Below are positions 1-10,900 of a DNA stretch of 64,000 nucleotides, piece after piece (the stretch's first letter is position 1; each line of letters starts with the position of its first letter). The position numbers and the translations under genes are program-made. The notes below the pieces were generated by a model that was not told where the DNA came from, ran no database searches, and saw nothing but the letters and a program-made list of their open reading frames with translations. The stretch comes from Carettochelys insculpta. Its lineage: Eukaryota > Chordata > Testudines > Carettochelyidae. The stretch covers positions 33,475,501 through 33,539,500 of the forward strand of contig NC_134150.1 of assembly GCF_033958435.1 (NCBI RefSeq), in the 5' to 3' direction.

Positions 1-38
1 GTACACAATGTTGCTGTGGCCTTGTAGGTTTCAGGACG

Positions 39-366
39 ATAGAGACAAAGTGGGTGAGGGAATATCAACTTCTGTTTATGAAAGAGTCAAGCTTTTCAGA
101 TGACACAGAGCTCTTCTTTGGGTATCCCAGCTAAAAACATGGTGGAACAGATGGTTTAGTATAAGTAATTAACACACACTTCAAAGAACTCTTCAAGGTA
201 AATTGGCCTGTTAATACTCTCCAGTCATTGGTGGTGAGACAGTAGGGGCTGGGCAGGGGAAGGCTGACAAGGAGACTGTTCGGCTGTAGACTGATGTAAA
301 AATCCAACATGTCTAGCAAAGCTATGGTGGTTTTGTCTTTTATCCTTTTAATGTGGGAATTCATTC
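39..366 (-). mobile_element. Penelope-like short repeat, family B
   Basis: This stretch matches, with much divergence, the family seen again at 58213-58506. Both begin with a GTGGGTGAG-type segment and run through a GAAAGAG(A/T)CAAGCTTT segment to an AGAGCTCTTCTT segment. Read on the minus strand, the order is AAGA, AGAGCTCTGTG, then GAAAAGCTTG, the same layout as the hammerhead-like core of family A but decayed: the leading CTG is lost. The stretch from 110 to 360 looks like the family's downstream body. The Penelope-like assignment is inference from layout, and the ends are approximate. Confidence 0.5.
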
Positions 367-458
367 AAGTGCACAGTGAATGCCTCATTTCACCAAAGTT
401 GATAGGTAGAGTACATTGCACAATGACGAAAGCCCAAGGTTAGAAAGCTCGTTATCAG

Positions 459-481
459 GCCCTGGGTTTGTAACCCAGGGC
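459..481. repeat. 23-bp near-perfect palindrome
   Basis: Two 10-base arms, GCCCTGGGTT and AACCCAGGGC, flank a 3-base loop (TGT). No gene or T-run sits beside it that would make it a terminator-like signal. It is probably the relic of a palindromic repeat. Confidence 0.6.
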
Positions 482-1502
482 TTGAGCATTTGCATTCATT
501 TCTAATCGCAGGTTAGGCATTGTTGAACCCTGAGTTCCAGTCCCAAACTGGTGTTCCACTGCTTACACTGAATTCTGTAGACCTGAGTTCAATCACCCAT
601 ATCTCCAACTTCTCAGCAACCTACAGAAAAAAGGTAATCCCTTTTTCCCCGCCCCTCCTTCTCCCACCACCCTGCTTTATAGAAACCCTGGATTCTAATT
701 GCCTACTCCAATCACCTGAGGAAGTGCTACAGGACTGCTTGTTATTTGTGAAGCTACAAACTAACTAACTACAGACTAAACCTCCAATATGACACAAATG
801 TGGTCCCTCAAGCTGGCAGCACCAACAGCCACTACAGCCCCAGGCATGATGGGAGGGGAAGCCAGCTCTATGTCTCAAAGTGGGCATAGCCAAGAGCAGA
901 AGAGGCGGGGCCAATGGCAGTCAGTGACAGCAGAATTAATATGGTGAGGGGGGAGGGCAGCAGAGATTCCAGGGTAATTTTTTTTTTTTTGCCAGAGAAA
1001 AGGCAATTATACACATACAGAGTGTAAGTTTGAAACAATTTTAAACCAACTTAATACCGAGGTGGTGAAGTCAGAGTGGAAGAGGGTACATTGTCTGGCA
1101 GCTCCTCTTGCTAAACCTTCCCAGCTCAAAACTTCTATTCGCAGATCATTGTCCTGAGTAGTGGGCCATTACATTCCTTGAATGTTACTAATGGCCCTCA
1201 CTTAGCATGACTATACCAGTAACATCGGTTTATACTTCATATTTCTAACTTCAAACGCAGGAATGATACAGGCGCACAAATGGGATAATAGTTTTCAGTA
1301 GTATTCAAATGTATTCAAAGGGGATAATAGTATTCAGTATTAGAACCTATCCAGTAATACCTCACGTGAAGTATATCACATAAAGCATAGTCTGGTTATG
1401 TCATACTCAGAAGCATACCCCCATAAAGAACAGGGAATGCCATGTCACAGCTGGATTAACCATTTTGGGATAGCCTGGGAGAACTGACAACTTAGATTAC
1501 CT
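482..1502. other. No gene seen; single-copy-looking sequence
   Basis: No exon, RNA gene or recognised repeat is seen. There is a T-run at about 978-990 and a locally GC-richer patch at 800-960. Around 1281-1345 a short motif (GGGATAATAGT, GTATTCA) recurs imperfectly in direct orientation, suggesting small slippage duplications. Confidence 0.5.
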
Positions 1503-1698
1503 CAGTGTTCCCTCTATTTGTTTCCAGCCATGGGCAGAATAAATGTTCTTATGTGCACCGAGACTTGTGCAGATGCACACCACCAATAGAAACACATGCT
1601 GTCCCCTGTGGGTGGTGCTGGGTGCTCTGTTAATCAACTGGGAGGCATATGAATCTCTCTTAGGTGGCCAGCCATGCACTCAGCTTACAGTGAACGCA
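1503..1698 (-). mobile_element. hAT-type MITE, family 1 (~200 bp)
   Basis: It starts with the terminal motif CAGTGTTCCCTCTA and ends in the diverged partner CAGCTTACAGTGAACGCA. Internally it carries the family's AATAAAT-ATGTGCACC and CACCACCAATAGAAACACA segments, seen in five other copies here. It lies reversed relative to the copy at 11717-11916. No 8-bp target duplication can be recognised, so the ends have decayed. Confidence 0.75.
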
Positions 1699-2403
1699 GC
1701 TCTACACGCTTAAACAGGTTTTGTATAATGCAGGGATTCTTTATGTTCAGTTTTAACTTTCTCTTTGCTCTTGTAGAAAAATGCAGCATCCAAGATGGAC
1801 TTCAGCACCAGGTGACATGGTGTTTGGGGGTTGTGGGGGTGGAGGTCATTATAATTGAACATTGTGCGACTTTTAATAGAACGGTGATGTAACAACACAA
1901 CAAAGTTAACGGGGATGAATTTAAGTGAGGCTGTGTTAACTAATTATGGTAAACAATCTGCTCTCTCTTGTATTTAGCTGTGACACTGCACATTTCCCAG
2001 ACCCAAAGAAGAGTTCAGTGTAAGCACAAAAACTTACCTCTACCAACAACAGAAGATGGTCAACCAAAAGCTATTAGCTCACCTGTTTTGTCTTGCTAAT
2101 GCGTGATAGGTATGTATAGCTGGTGATGCCAAGTTGTAATGACCCACCTGGTGGCTGGCAGAGGTAGGTTAATTTTTTCAGACTAGCAATAAATCAAGTT
2201 CGTCAGTTATCGCCAAGTCTGGTCACAGAAGCACGTAGTCTCAGAATGGGAAAGTTAATGAATATGTGCAGCATGACCTTGTACAAACTCAGCTGTGTTA
2301 GAATGCTTTAAGAAAGAATGATAAAGGAAGGGACTGATCAGCCCTCACTGAAGTAACTGAGTCTTTCCATCTACTTCACTGGGGGTTAAATCAGGACTAA
2401 TGC
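1699..2403. other. No gene seen
   Basis: AT-rich sequence with stops in all frames. No repeat family that I recognise lies in this stretch. Confidence 0.45.
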
Positions 2404-2520
2404 CCTGATCTGCAAACATTTCAGCACCTGTTTAACTTTATTACTGTGGGTAACCCCATTTATTGGCAGGCTTATTCATGGCAGTAAAGTTAAGCAGGTG
2501 CATAATGTTTGCAAGATTGG
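2404..2520. repeat. Palindromic interspersed repeat (amniote MITE type)
   Basis: The left part, CTGATCTGCAAACATTTCAG then CACCTGTTTAACTTTA, is mirrored by TAAAGTTAAGCAGGTGCATA then ATGTTTGCAAGAT on the right. The arms are about 40 bases around a short centre with ATTTATTGGC. A fragment of the same motif (GTAAAGTTAAGCACGTG) recurs near 43326. From memory, long palindromic elements with this core are common in turtles, crocodilians and birds; I do not give a family name. Confidence 0.6.
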
Positions 2521-3061
2521 AGCCTAATTGCAGAATTATTTGTGGCTTCTCTGAGGTCACCAAAGCTGGGACTCACAGCATTATCTTTCACTTTTGGGGA
2601 AAGTGCCATATAGACTGCATTGCTCTGTAAATAACTGATGGTAAAAATAGCCCCATGAAGATATAATGCAAGAAACACAAACATATACATGAAAACAAAC
2701 AATTATAATAGCAAAAATCAACCACAAAGCTGGCTGGGAAATTATTTTATTGCCAGTGGAGTTTTCAGGGGTTTGTTAAAGAAATAAAGACAAATTTTAA
2801 TTTTTCAGAAACTGAAAAATTATTGGACCTGGGGGTGTCCTTTTTTTGACAAAAATCTGAAACATTTCAATGACAACTGACATTTTCTTGAAAAAATTTC
2901 CATCTGAATAATCAGCCTCCCACAATCCCTCCAAAAATATTCAAACAGCTGTAACCAACAATAAGAAGGAAACAGGATACTAGAAAGAAAGGGGTTGTGA
3001 TTTCACTCTCCTTGCCCTACTTTCAGAGCATTTCCATCTATACACCAGATTACACTTTTTA
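2521..3061. other. No gene seen
   Basis: AT-rich sequence without recognisable repeats or coding potential. Confidence 0.45.
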
Positions 3062-3376
3062 CATAAACTCTCTCATATCTGGCAGCCCCTAGACTAGGAG
3101 GTTGCTGGAAAGTCAAATATTATGGATAACAGAGATGCATAACGCTACAGAAAAACAAGATTAGATATTAAGAAACAAATAAAAATTTATACAAAATACT
3201 TTATTTACCAACAACAGTAGCACTGTACACCGTAAACGTATACTGTATTTGCTGTATTTATATGTATTTACAGTCACTGTATTGTACTTAAGGAAAATGT
3301 AACTGAAGTTATGGTTAAAATGCTGGTTATCTGAGCATTCTGGATGATAGAATGCCAGTTAAGACAGAGTTTACTG
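3062..3376 (-). mobile_element. Tigger-like (TcMar) MITE with TA duplication
   Basis: The left end CATAAACTCTCTCATATCTG and the reverse complement of the right end, CAGTAAACTCTGTCTTAACT, align as imperfect terminal inverted repeats that continue into GGCAG/GGCAT. A TA dinucleotide flanks each end (3060-3061 and 3377-3378), the target preference of Tc1/mariner elements. The interior is AT-rich and non-coding, so this is a non-autonomous copy of about 315 bp. The Tigger assignment rests on the style of the termini. Confidence 0.7.
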
Positions 3377-3378
3377 TA

Positions 3379-4494
3379 CATTTTAAAAATGCTCTTTTCT
3401 CTGTGGCTTTAGACCCTTGGGCTATTAGCTCTCAGCCACACAAAGCTGTGCTTGTGTGCTGTTTTAAAGGATCGTCACCCATGGTGCTAGAAGGGACCGG
3501 CAGCAGAGAAGATGCACTGGAGTTCAATTTTTTTGTCTAGGCTGGAGTGAACGGGCCCCACTTTTCATCCCTGCACTTAGCAGCCTTCCTCAGCTGTCTA
3601 ATGTAATCCAAGCTGATGGAAGTCTCACTTTATGTTTGTATGAAAAAACATTATGGCCCATGAAAGGAAATAAGTCTGTAGAACATAAAACTTCATTTAT
3701 CGGTATGCAAATGTGAATACACGTACATAAAAATAGTAACATATCCCAATATTTCTAATGAGATGGATGAGCCTGAAACCGAGCAGCTGATTGGACTGCA
3801 CCCTCCTTACAAAATTCCCTGCCCCTTTCCTCCCACCCCCACTTTGCACATCCCTGTTCTAGGCCATCTTCCCCAGCTTCCAGCCACAGCCCGGTCACTC
3901 AAACCCTATCCATTGCTATCAAACTCTTGTCAATAGCCCAGCTGGAATTTAACACAATGATGTGGAGAGGAAGTCCATCAAGAAGCCACACATCATCCTG
4001 CTTGTTTTCCTTGTAACTTTTGCAGTGACTTTTCTCTGGTGCAAGTGGAGTACTCGTTAGGGCTTGAGGTCTTCAAGAAGGGCTGCAGGCAGTATTAAAA
4101 TAGACACACATAGCTCTCCTTTCTGTTCAGGAAATGAGCACATCTCAGCAGGACTTGTAGTCCTTCTCTTAGCCCAAGGATTAAGAGGCTGCAACAGAGT
4201 TGAAGTGGCATTTATTTACCTGGCATCTGAGAAAACAGTAAGGTGGTGGGGATACTCTGGCAATATTCATCTGTATTTTCCATTGATCAAGAATGTGGTC
4301 CTTTATGCATTAATTTTCCATGAACATTTGCACAGTTCAACTTTACTAATGCAACAGCAAAAGAGAGATTTACAGTCAAATTCTAGAACAGTCTACCCCT
4401 CTACTCTCTGATTTGCTCACCTTGATACTATTTTTCTGATTTGTCAGCCTGGATTACTATTTTTGGTTCTCTGTGCCTTAAATATTGAGTCTGT
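3379..4494. other. No gene seen
   Basis: The longest open frame here encodes 115 residues (4064-4411, plus) and has no recognisable domain or conserved-looking motif. A pyrimidine-rich patch lies at 3800-3870. Nothing else can be supported. Confidence 0.45.
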
Positions 4495-4606
4495 TCTGGT
4501 ATGGCTATGGTCTGAAGAAGTGGTTCTGTCCCATGAAAGCTCATCACCTAATAAATTATTTTGTTAGTCTTTAAAGCGCTACTGGACTGCTTTTTTGTTT
4601 TCATAG
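4495..4606 (+). mobile_element. Penelope-like short repeat, family A, single arm
   Basis: It contains CTGAAGA (4512-4518), a short hairpin segment (4519-4534) and GAAA (4535-4538). These are followed by GCTCATCACCTAATAAATTA and the family tail TTAGTCTTTAAAGCGCTACT. The same order is seen in the palindromic copy at 12738-12904. Here the hairpin is G-U, U-A, G-C, G-C and then a mismatch, so any ribozyme is probably degraded. The segment after GAAA reads GCTCATCACC, which lacks the U-C expected at a hammerhead cleavage site. Confidence 0.65.
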
Positions 4607-4779
4607 GCAGAGGAGTGACTGTACAATCTGCATTTCATCACCCAGTCTTGGAAAAGAAATCATACCAAATGAATTGCACAGTGAAGCAACACTGTGGCTT
4701 AGCTACTGATGATTCAGAATACAATACTGGATGTGGGGAATAAGAGCACTGAAGACAATTTGTTTTCAAAGGGAGGGAA

Positions 4780-5072
4780 AAAGGAGGGCAATGCATGTTG
4801 GGGTGATGACATCAGACACCCACAACCACTTGCTGTGCATTTTTTCCCATAATACACTGGCACAGAAAGTCAGAATGCAACGGGGCTGCTGGAACTGTGG
4901 GATAGTTACCCACAGTGCACTGTGGACACAGCCAAACATAGCAAAGGTAATGGAGACACACTAGGTCAACTTCCTGAACATGTGTCGACATTCACCATCA
5001 GCTTTAAAAAATCTAGTGGTATAAAGTAAATTTTAATAAATCCAACTTTATTTCCTAGTGTAACTATAGCCC
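4780..5072 (-). mobile_element. PIF/Harbinger-like MITE, right end preserved
   Basis: On the minus strand the element begins GGGCTATAGTTACACTAGGA and continues with AAATAAAGTTGGATTTATT. This is a variant of the GG-TATGTCTACACTAG terminus shared by about ten elements in this window. Internally it has the GTGGGATAGTTACCCACAG palindrome (around 4897-4916). The left end is not clear, so the start is approximate. Its right end lies directly against a MIR-like SINE, which it seems to have truncated. Confidence 0.6.
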
Positions 5073-5215
5073 AAGTCACTGCACTGCTCCATGCCTCAGT
5101 TTCCCCATCTAAAATAGGGATAATTATACTTCCCTCCTTTATGAAGTGCTTTAAGATCTATTGACGGTTAAGTGCCATGTAGGTACTACCATTATTGTAA
5201 GGCATTTATATATGT
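5073..5215 (+). mobile_element. MIR-like SINE (old), 5'-truncated
   Basis: The run CAAGTCAC, TGCCTCAGTTTCCCCATCTA, AAATAGGGATAATTATACTT and TGCTTTAAGAT follows the order of the MIR/CORE-SINE body known from amniotes. It lacks the tRNA-like head and starts exactly where the neighbouring Harbinger element stops. Divergence is high, as expected of an ancient SINE. Confidence 0.65.
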
Positions 5216-5589
5216 CAAAATGACACCTGTGCAAAGGGCCAGCTCAGATATTTACACACCATTTAAAACCTATTTTGAGGGCTTAAAAGGGGCCTTACCT
5301 GGCTCATAGTTCTGTTGTTGGCTCTTCACATAGTGGGGGATTTCACTCATAGTGGAACACAAATCACAAGAATATTTGCAAATAGTTTAAAATAGTGAAT
5401 GTAGGTGAGAGTTTGGGACCTGCTCACAAGCAAGTTAAAAACAAAAAGGCAAAATTCAGCTATAAAGTATTTACATCTAATTATTGGTTGAGCTCTAGTG
5501 TACATACAGTGCTTCCTGCTCATGACATGAGAACGGTACTTGGAAACAATCTCTGTAGACCAGGGATGGGAAAGATCTGTTTCCAATGA
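5216..5589. other. No gene seen
   Basis: AT-rich sequence between an old SINE and a decayed LINE. No coding or RNA feature can be supported. Confidence 0.4.
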
Positions 5590-6600
5590 ACGCTAATGAC
5601 TGAGCAAGTCATAAAAGCTATCAGAGAGAGAAAAAAGACATGCAACGTGTATAAGAAGGCAAATATTACAGGGATAAAAGGGATTATAAAACAAAGATGA
5701 AAAGATGTAAAAAGCCGATTAGGAAACTAAATATGACAGAGAGAAAAATTGCCCTTGGGGTGAATAAAGCAATAAAAAAATTCTTTTCAATAGGTAAAGG
5801 AGATGAGATTAATGAGGGAAGCGATTGGACCACTGAGAGGTAGCAGAGGGAACTTAACACAGGAAAAAGGACAGAGCTGAAAAATGAAATGATTTCTCTT
5901 TTGCTAGAGCTTAAGAGGGAAATGGAGGCAAAGCTTTCTCTAGCAGAGCAATAGAAGCATTAGCAATCAAGACAATGTGTGTGTTAAGTTAATATAACTG
6001 AAGAGAGACAAAGCCCTAAATCTAGATTCAGGGGCACTTTGAGCCAGAATGGTTGCAGAGACAGAAGATTAGTTTTCTAACAACAAAGAATTCTAGCGGC
6101 TCCTCAGAGAAAAGGAGAGATACCAAGGCACTGGCATAAAGTGAATAACTCCCAGCTTTTAGGAAAAGAAATAGGTGGAAATCAAGACTTTTTGGAGCTG
6201 ACTCTCAGGCTGATATAAATCACCATTTGTGCTGATGAAGCCAATAGGACCACACTGGATCTCGCCAGCTGAAAATGAGGCCCATAAGCTGGTAACTCTG
6301 ATTTCAGACATAGGCAAGATCCTTGGAACTTTAACAGAAGATTAGTCCACCAAACTTCTGGAGAAATATAAGCTGATCAGAATAAATCTGCCTAGTTTCA
6401 TAAAGGGCAGCTCTTGTCTGACAACCCTAGTGAAATTTGTTTTAAGAGATAATGTGAAGCAGTGGACCTAATCCACACGGATTTCAAAAAGCCATTTCAG
6501 TGCAGCCCAGGACAGTAGAATAATACTCAGGGTGAACAAGGATGGCATAAAACCCATTGTCCTTGAAAGATAAAGGAAACGGTGAGGTGATTAAGCGCAG
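5590..6600 (+). pseudogene. Decayed CR1-group LINE ORF2 (reverse transcriptase) remnant
   Basis: Conceptual translation gives pieces that read like the region between endonuclease and reverse transcriptase in CR1-group LINEs. A basic stretch RDKRDYKTKMKR lies near 5675-5710. A SFIKGSSCLTTLVKF segment lies near 6395-6440 and matches the family's (R/K)GRSCLTNLL-type motif. After it, DFKKPFQ (near 6480-6500) sits where motif A (DFSKAFD) is expected, with its second catalytic-type Asp lost. Frameshifts and stops break the frame throughout, so nothing functional could be made. The chain ends before the YADD-type motif, and no 3' tail is present. CR1 fits best; an L2-like LINE remains possible. Confidence 0.55.
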
Positions 6601-6791
6601 GTGGTAATTGTAAAACTTTATGGGTCAGAGCAGAAGAAGGTGATCTGTTGAAGACAGCTATATTCGAGGTTATTACTAGTATATGCCAAGGCCTCAGTTT
6701 GGTGGCTTATGCTTTTGATGCAGTCCAAAAACTGTTTTGAGAGTGATGTTTCTGGGCACATTCCTTATGCAAGAATCACACTGAACTCAAT

Positions 6792-7005
6792 AAGAAGTTC
6801 TGTGGCACCTTATAAACTAACAGATATTTTGGAGCATAAGCTTTCGTGGGCAAAGAACCGCTTCATCAGATCCACTCGTGCATCTGACAAAGCAGGTCTT
6901 TACCCGCAAAAGCTTATGCTCCAAAATATCGTTAGTCTATAAGGTGCCACAGGACTTCTTGTTGTTCTCGAAGATACAGGCTAATACGGCTACCTCTGCG
7001 ATACT
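6792..7005. mobile_element. Penelope-like family A inverted dimer
   Basis: The left half (6792 to about 6871) and right half (about 6882-6960) are imperfect reverse complements of about 80 bases, meeting at a short centre near 6872-6881. The right half continues into the family tail (GATACAGGCTAATACGGCTA, CCTCTG). The left half read on the minus strand has CTGATGA (6863-6869), a stem-loop segment (6846-6862), GAAA (6842-6845) and GCTTATGCTCC. That is the best hammerhead-like core in the window. The right-half core is mutated (CTGACAA, AAAA). Confidence 0.7.
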
Positions 7006-7236
7006 GAAGTCAATGGGGATGTCCCCTGAGTGGGACATACTACCTTTGTGGCTGCCAAAACTCAGTGAATCAGCAAATCAGACAGTGTACAAAAATTGAT
7101 CCAAACCCAGCCAGACCTTCACAAGTGAAGGTGATAATGGCACAAGAACTGCAGCCTAAACTATTTAAGCTAATATAAAGATTAGTGATTAAATGAGTCT
7201 AGAGAAATTTACATTAAACTAGAGCATCTTATAGAA

Positions 7237-7990
7237 CAAGGGTCAACAACCCCCAGCATGGGTGCCAAGAGTGGCAAGCAAGCCAATTTTCATTGACCCC
7301 TAAGGCGGGAGATCAGACCCACCCCTCCTTTCCCATGCAGCGGGAGTTTGGCCAAAACAATGCCGTCTATGGATTAATAAAAGAGCAGCTAATGCTCCAA
7401 ACACCACCTAAACAGCAAAGCTCTGGATCTTAATTTATTCATTAAGTAAGTAGGACTATTAGGCTATGGTTACACTAGCGAGTTTTGCCGACAAAGCCCT
7501 GGTTTTGTCAACAAATCTGGCTGAACAGCCACACACAAAATGTGTTTTGTCGACAAAACTCAGCACTTTCGCTGGCAGTGTTCTGCCTCTCAGCCATGAG
7601 GCATAATGCTGCTGTTGACAGATTGTGTTGACAAAAAAACTGTGTGAATGCTCTGGGGGGCCTTCGCTCAACAGACATGGCATCCAGAACAATGAGCAGC
7701 CCTGTCTGCTGTGCTTCCGGGTGTCTGCATTGTTGAGAGAGCAGCCCGGCAGTCTGGCCATTCTGTCGACAGAATGGAGAGCCCTTCTGGTTTGGCTTTT
7801 GGGTGTGGCTGCACTCTGTCAACATACATTTTATTGTGAAATCTCTTCCAAAAGTGACTTCTGTCGACAGAGCACTGTAATGTAACCGTAGCCCTGGTGA
7901 CTTTAAAAGCATCATTGGCACTCGGCACCATAGGTAAAAGTCAAAAGGACAAATTTCAGCACCCTGCCTTGGAAAGGTTGCTGATCCCTG
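7237..7990 (+). mobile_element. hAT element split by a Harbinger insertion
   Basis: The left terminus CAAGGGTCAACAACCC and the reverse complement of the right terminus, CAGGGATCAGCAACC, are terminal inverted repeats of the CAGGGGTCAGCAACC type common in vertebrate hAT elements. The 8-base flanks TTATAGAA and AACTAGAA share their last five bases, consistent with a decayed 8-bp target duplication. About 322 bases of the hAT remain (7237-7461 and 7894-7990) around the nested element. No transposase coding is visible. An open frame of 190 codons on the minus strand crosses the nested junction and is spurious. Confidence 0.7.
7462..7893. mobile_element. PIF/Harbinger-like MITE nested in a hAT element
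   Basis: The ends GGCTATGGTTACACTAGCGA and, reverse-complemented, GGCTACGGTTACATTACAGT are terminal inverted repeats, both running into TCGACA-containing subterminal repeats (TGTCGACAAAA and relatives occur several times inside). Its position inside a hAT element makes it the younger insertion. The expected 3-bp target duplication is not visible (TTA on the left, CTG on the right). The 447-bp element at 44501-44947 belongs to the same subgroup. Confidence 0.75.
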
Positions 7991-10900
7991 AACTAGAACA
8001 TCCTCTAGAACACAGAGCAGGAAAATGCACTGGACCAGAACTATCAGCATAGGATTATCTGTTTGCCTTTTGGACAACACTATGACAACAGTTCTGTAGT
8101 TCTTGGTCAGGTCTTTTACTCTGATATGCCTAGATCACAAGTTGTAAGAAATGCCAGTACAGTAAGCTATGGTGCCCAGAAGGGGAGAAATGTTCCAATG
8201 AACCACATTTAAAGGAATATAGGCTGGGAACACGAGTCACTCCGGGCTATATTCAAACCTCAATTCAACCGTGCAAATCTGGATCTTTGTCACCACATTC
8301 CTGTGAAAATACTGAGCAAGTGGACATTTTGGCATCAGAGGCAATGAAGGAGGAAGCACAAGAGGTTTGTAATGAATTGCACCTTTCTTACCCCAGCAGA
8401 AGTGTAGAGGCGCACAAGGGTCATCAAGAAAATTTGGGAATTCCAGAAATATTTTAATTTCAGGCCAGACGTTTGAGACTGGTCTGGCTAAATGTGGATT
8501 TTCTGGTCAGATGAGGGCTGCAGTCAGGTGTGTTGTGCTGTCCCATCCTCACCCCATGGGACTTTCTGCTGTTGGGAACCCCAAACCTGATTCACAACTA
8601 TTTATCCTGGGGCTGTACATATGCAAGGTCACACTTCCCTCGTAAGACAAGAAACTCTAAAATAACTGCTAAGAAAAAGAACGATGGTAGGTGCTCCATC
8701 CCCCTGTACATCATGGGCCCATCTTCACCCAAGTGTGCTCACTAGGTGGTCTAGCATCACTAGTGGTGGGTTCCTTGCGATCCTGGATATAATGGCTGGG
8801 ATTTCACCTGCTGCATACACGGCCATTGCGGTTGAAGTCAAAAAGCTTGGAGACATCATTCATAGAAGCATACAAAAGTTTGAATGCTCATTCAAACCTT
8901 ATAAGAATTATATATGTCTTCTAGGCCTACACAATTAGTTGGGAAAGATCAAGAAGTCTACCTTTGGGTCCAAAGAGAAGCATGCAAGAGGAATAAGGAA
9001 TATAAGGGATTGGATGGATTACTTACAATGCCAGGAAATGTACAAGGATAGTTCTGCATGTGGAATGAAGGCCTTTTGTGCCATTGGTCAGGACTGACTC
9101 ACACAATGTGGACATGAAAGCTATGTGTGGTACTATTACTTCCATTATACCATTTCATCTTAAGATGTACTGCTTCCGTTATACCATCTGATCACATGAT
9201 GTTTAAGTATGGACAGTAGTCACAGATTGATTAATTGATTAATCAGACCTGCTAACTACATTGCACAAATAGACAAGATAGCTCTCTAAAGAGGCTGCAT
9301 GCTTTAATTTTCTACAAATAAAACAAAAAATGTCTATAGATAATATAGAAAAACTCAGGAGAGGATTCTTGATTTGTTCACAAAAGATTTTGTCATATTA
9401 AAACTGATTGAGTGACAACAGTTCTAAGAAACATCACTTATTATTTGCTTGATTACTCCTAATGTTCACTAAAATGTGTTTGTTAACTATACAGATACAT
9501 ACATTGAAAACAGCTATCAACTTGTCAAAAATATCAATCCAAGCCCCATTTTCTGTGCTTTTAGGACACCACTGCAAAATTCTTTAAGAAAATTATACCT
9601 CACAAGCACACAATGATAATAAAAATAACAGATCAGCCTTCTGTTCAATTTAGTAAATAAATCAGGATTGAAAAGAAGAATATAAACATGCAGTTGCATA
9701 TTCTAAGTAATATTTATACATGCAATTTATTGGTTATTTTAAAGTAAGCCATTATATAACAATTATTACACTGACTTCCTTTGCAAAAGCAAAGAAGCAC
9801 AATATTCTAACTGTGAGCCTGATATGAAATTCGTTTCCATGTAGAAAGTCTGCATAAGGCTGATGCACTAATTAAATCTCAGTTAAGCCCTCAAATAGTG
9901 GTGCCTAGACTGTTCACTGGCTCTCCTTACAAGAGGTAAAATTTACCTTTAATTATTTGCACTTGGAGTCACTACAACTGTGAGAACATTTGGCGAATTA
10001 GATGCATAATTTGGAAGATCTTCTGTGGTACTAGCACATATAGATTAAAAATATCCCACAGCCTTTCTATAAGATGACAAATTTGACCTTGTATTCTTGT
10101 CTATATCTTCTCCTACATCCAACTGTTGTTCCATAGGGCCTCTCCACATCAGAAATTGCTGGGTTCAGCTTGATTTAGGTATATGTTTTGGGGGATCTTT
10201 TGGGACTAAAGACGTTACAGACTTATATTTGTCATTTGGTTTCTTTGTTGATTTGATTGCGGTGGAAAAAATAGATTTAAACATGGATTTATTATTGGTA
10301 TGGAAAGTTACTTTTTTCTTAGTTTACTTTTTAACTATTCTGTAATATAATGTTACTGACAGTCTTCAGATCTAATGCAAGGATTTTAGTTTTTACACCT
10401 ATACTAATCTAGTGATTCTGGACACAGAAAATGCATCACAAAGGTGCTTAACAGAGGAGTTAAATAGAAATAGGCATATAATATTATGAACAATCCTACC
10501 ACAGAGACATTGATTCAGCCTTGATTCCTTGTTTAGTAAATCTACTCTTACAGAATTCAAAAAAACTTACACAACACTTTTCAAATTCATGTGTTTTAGG
10601 TTTAAAAACTTATCTCTGGAAAGCAAAGAACATATTGCATTCTCATAACTAATATTTCTTAATGCTTAAGAGAGATTTTTCTGACCTGTGAAGAATGCTG
10701 CCTGTATCTTCATTAAAAGATACCACCCATAAACACAGCTTTTAAGAAACAAACTAACCAAAGTCAAGTACAAATTCCTTGTGAACATACTTGACAACTC
10801 CTCCAAATATAGATGCATGGCCTGATTTTCACACAGGCTGAGCACTCATAATTCTTTCTGGAGCTAACAGGAACGGTGAATGGTTAGGACCTTTGAAATT

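Noticed and set aside
4064..4411. 115-codon open frame as a host gene
   Set aside because: No recognisable domain, no splice context, and the length is within chance for 64 kb in six frames.
7508..8080. 190-codon minus-strand open frame
   Set aside because: It crosses the junction between a Harbinger-like element and its hAT host and continues into flanking DNA. No domain is visible.
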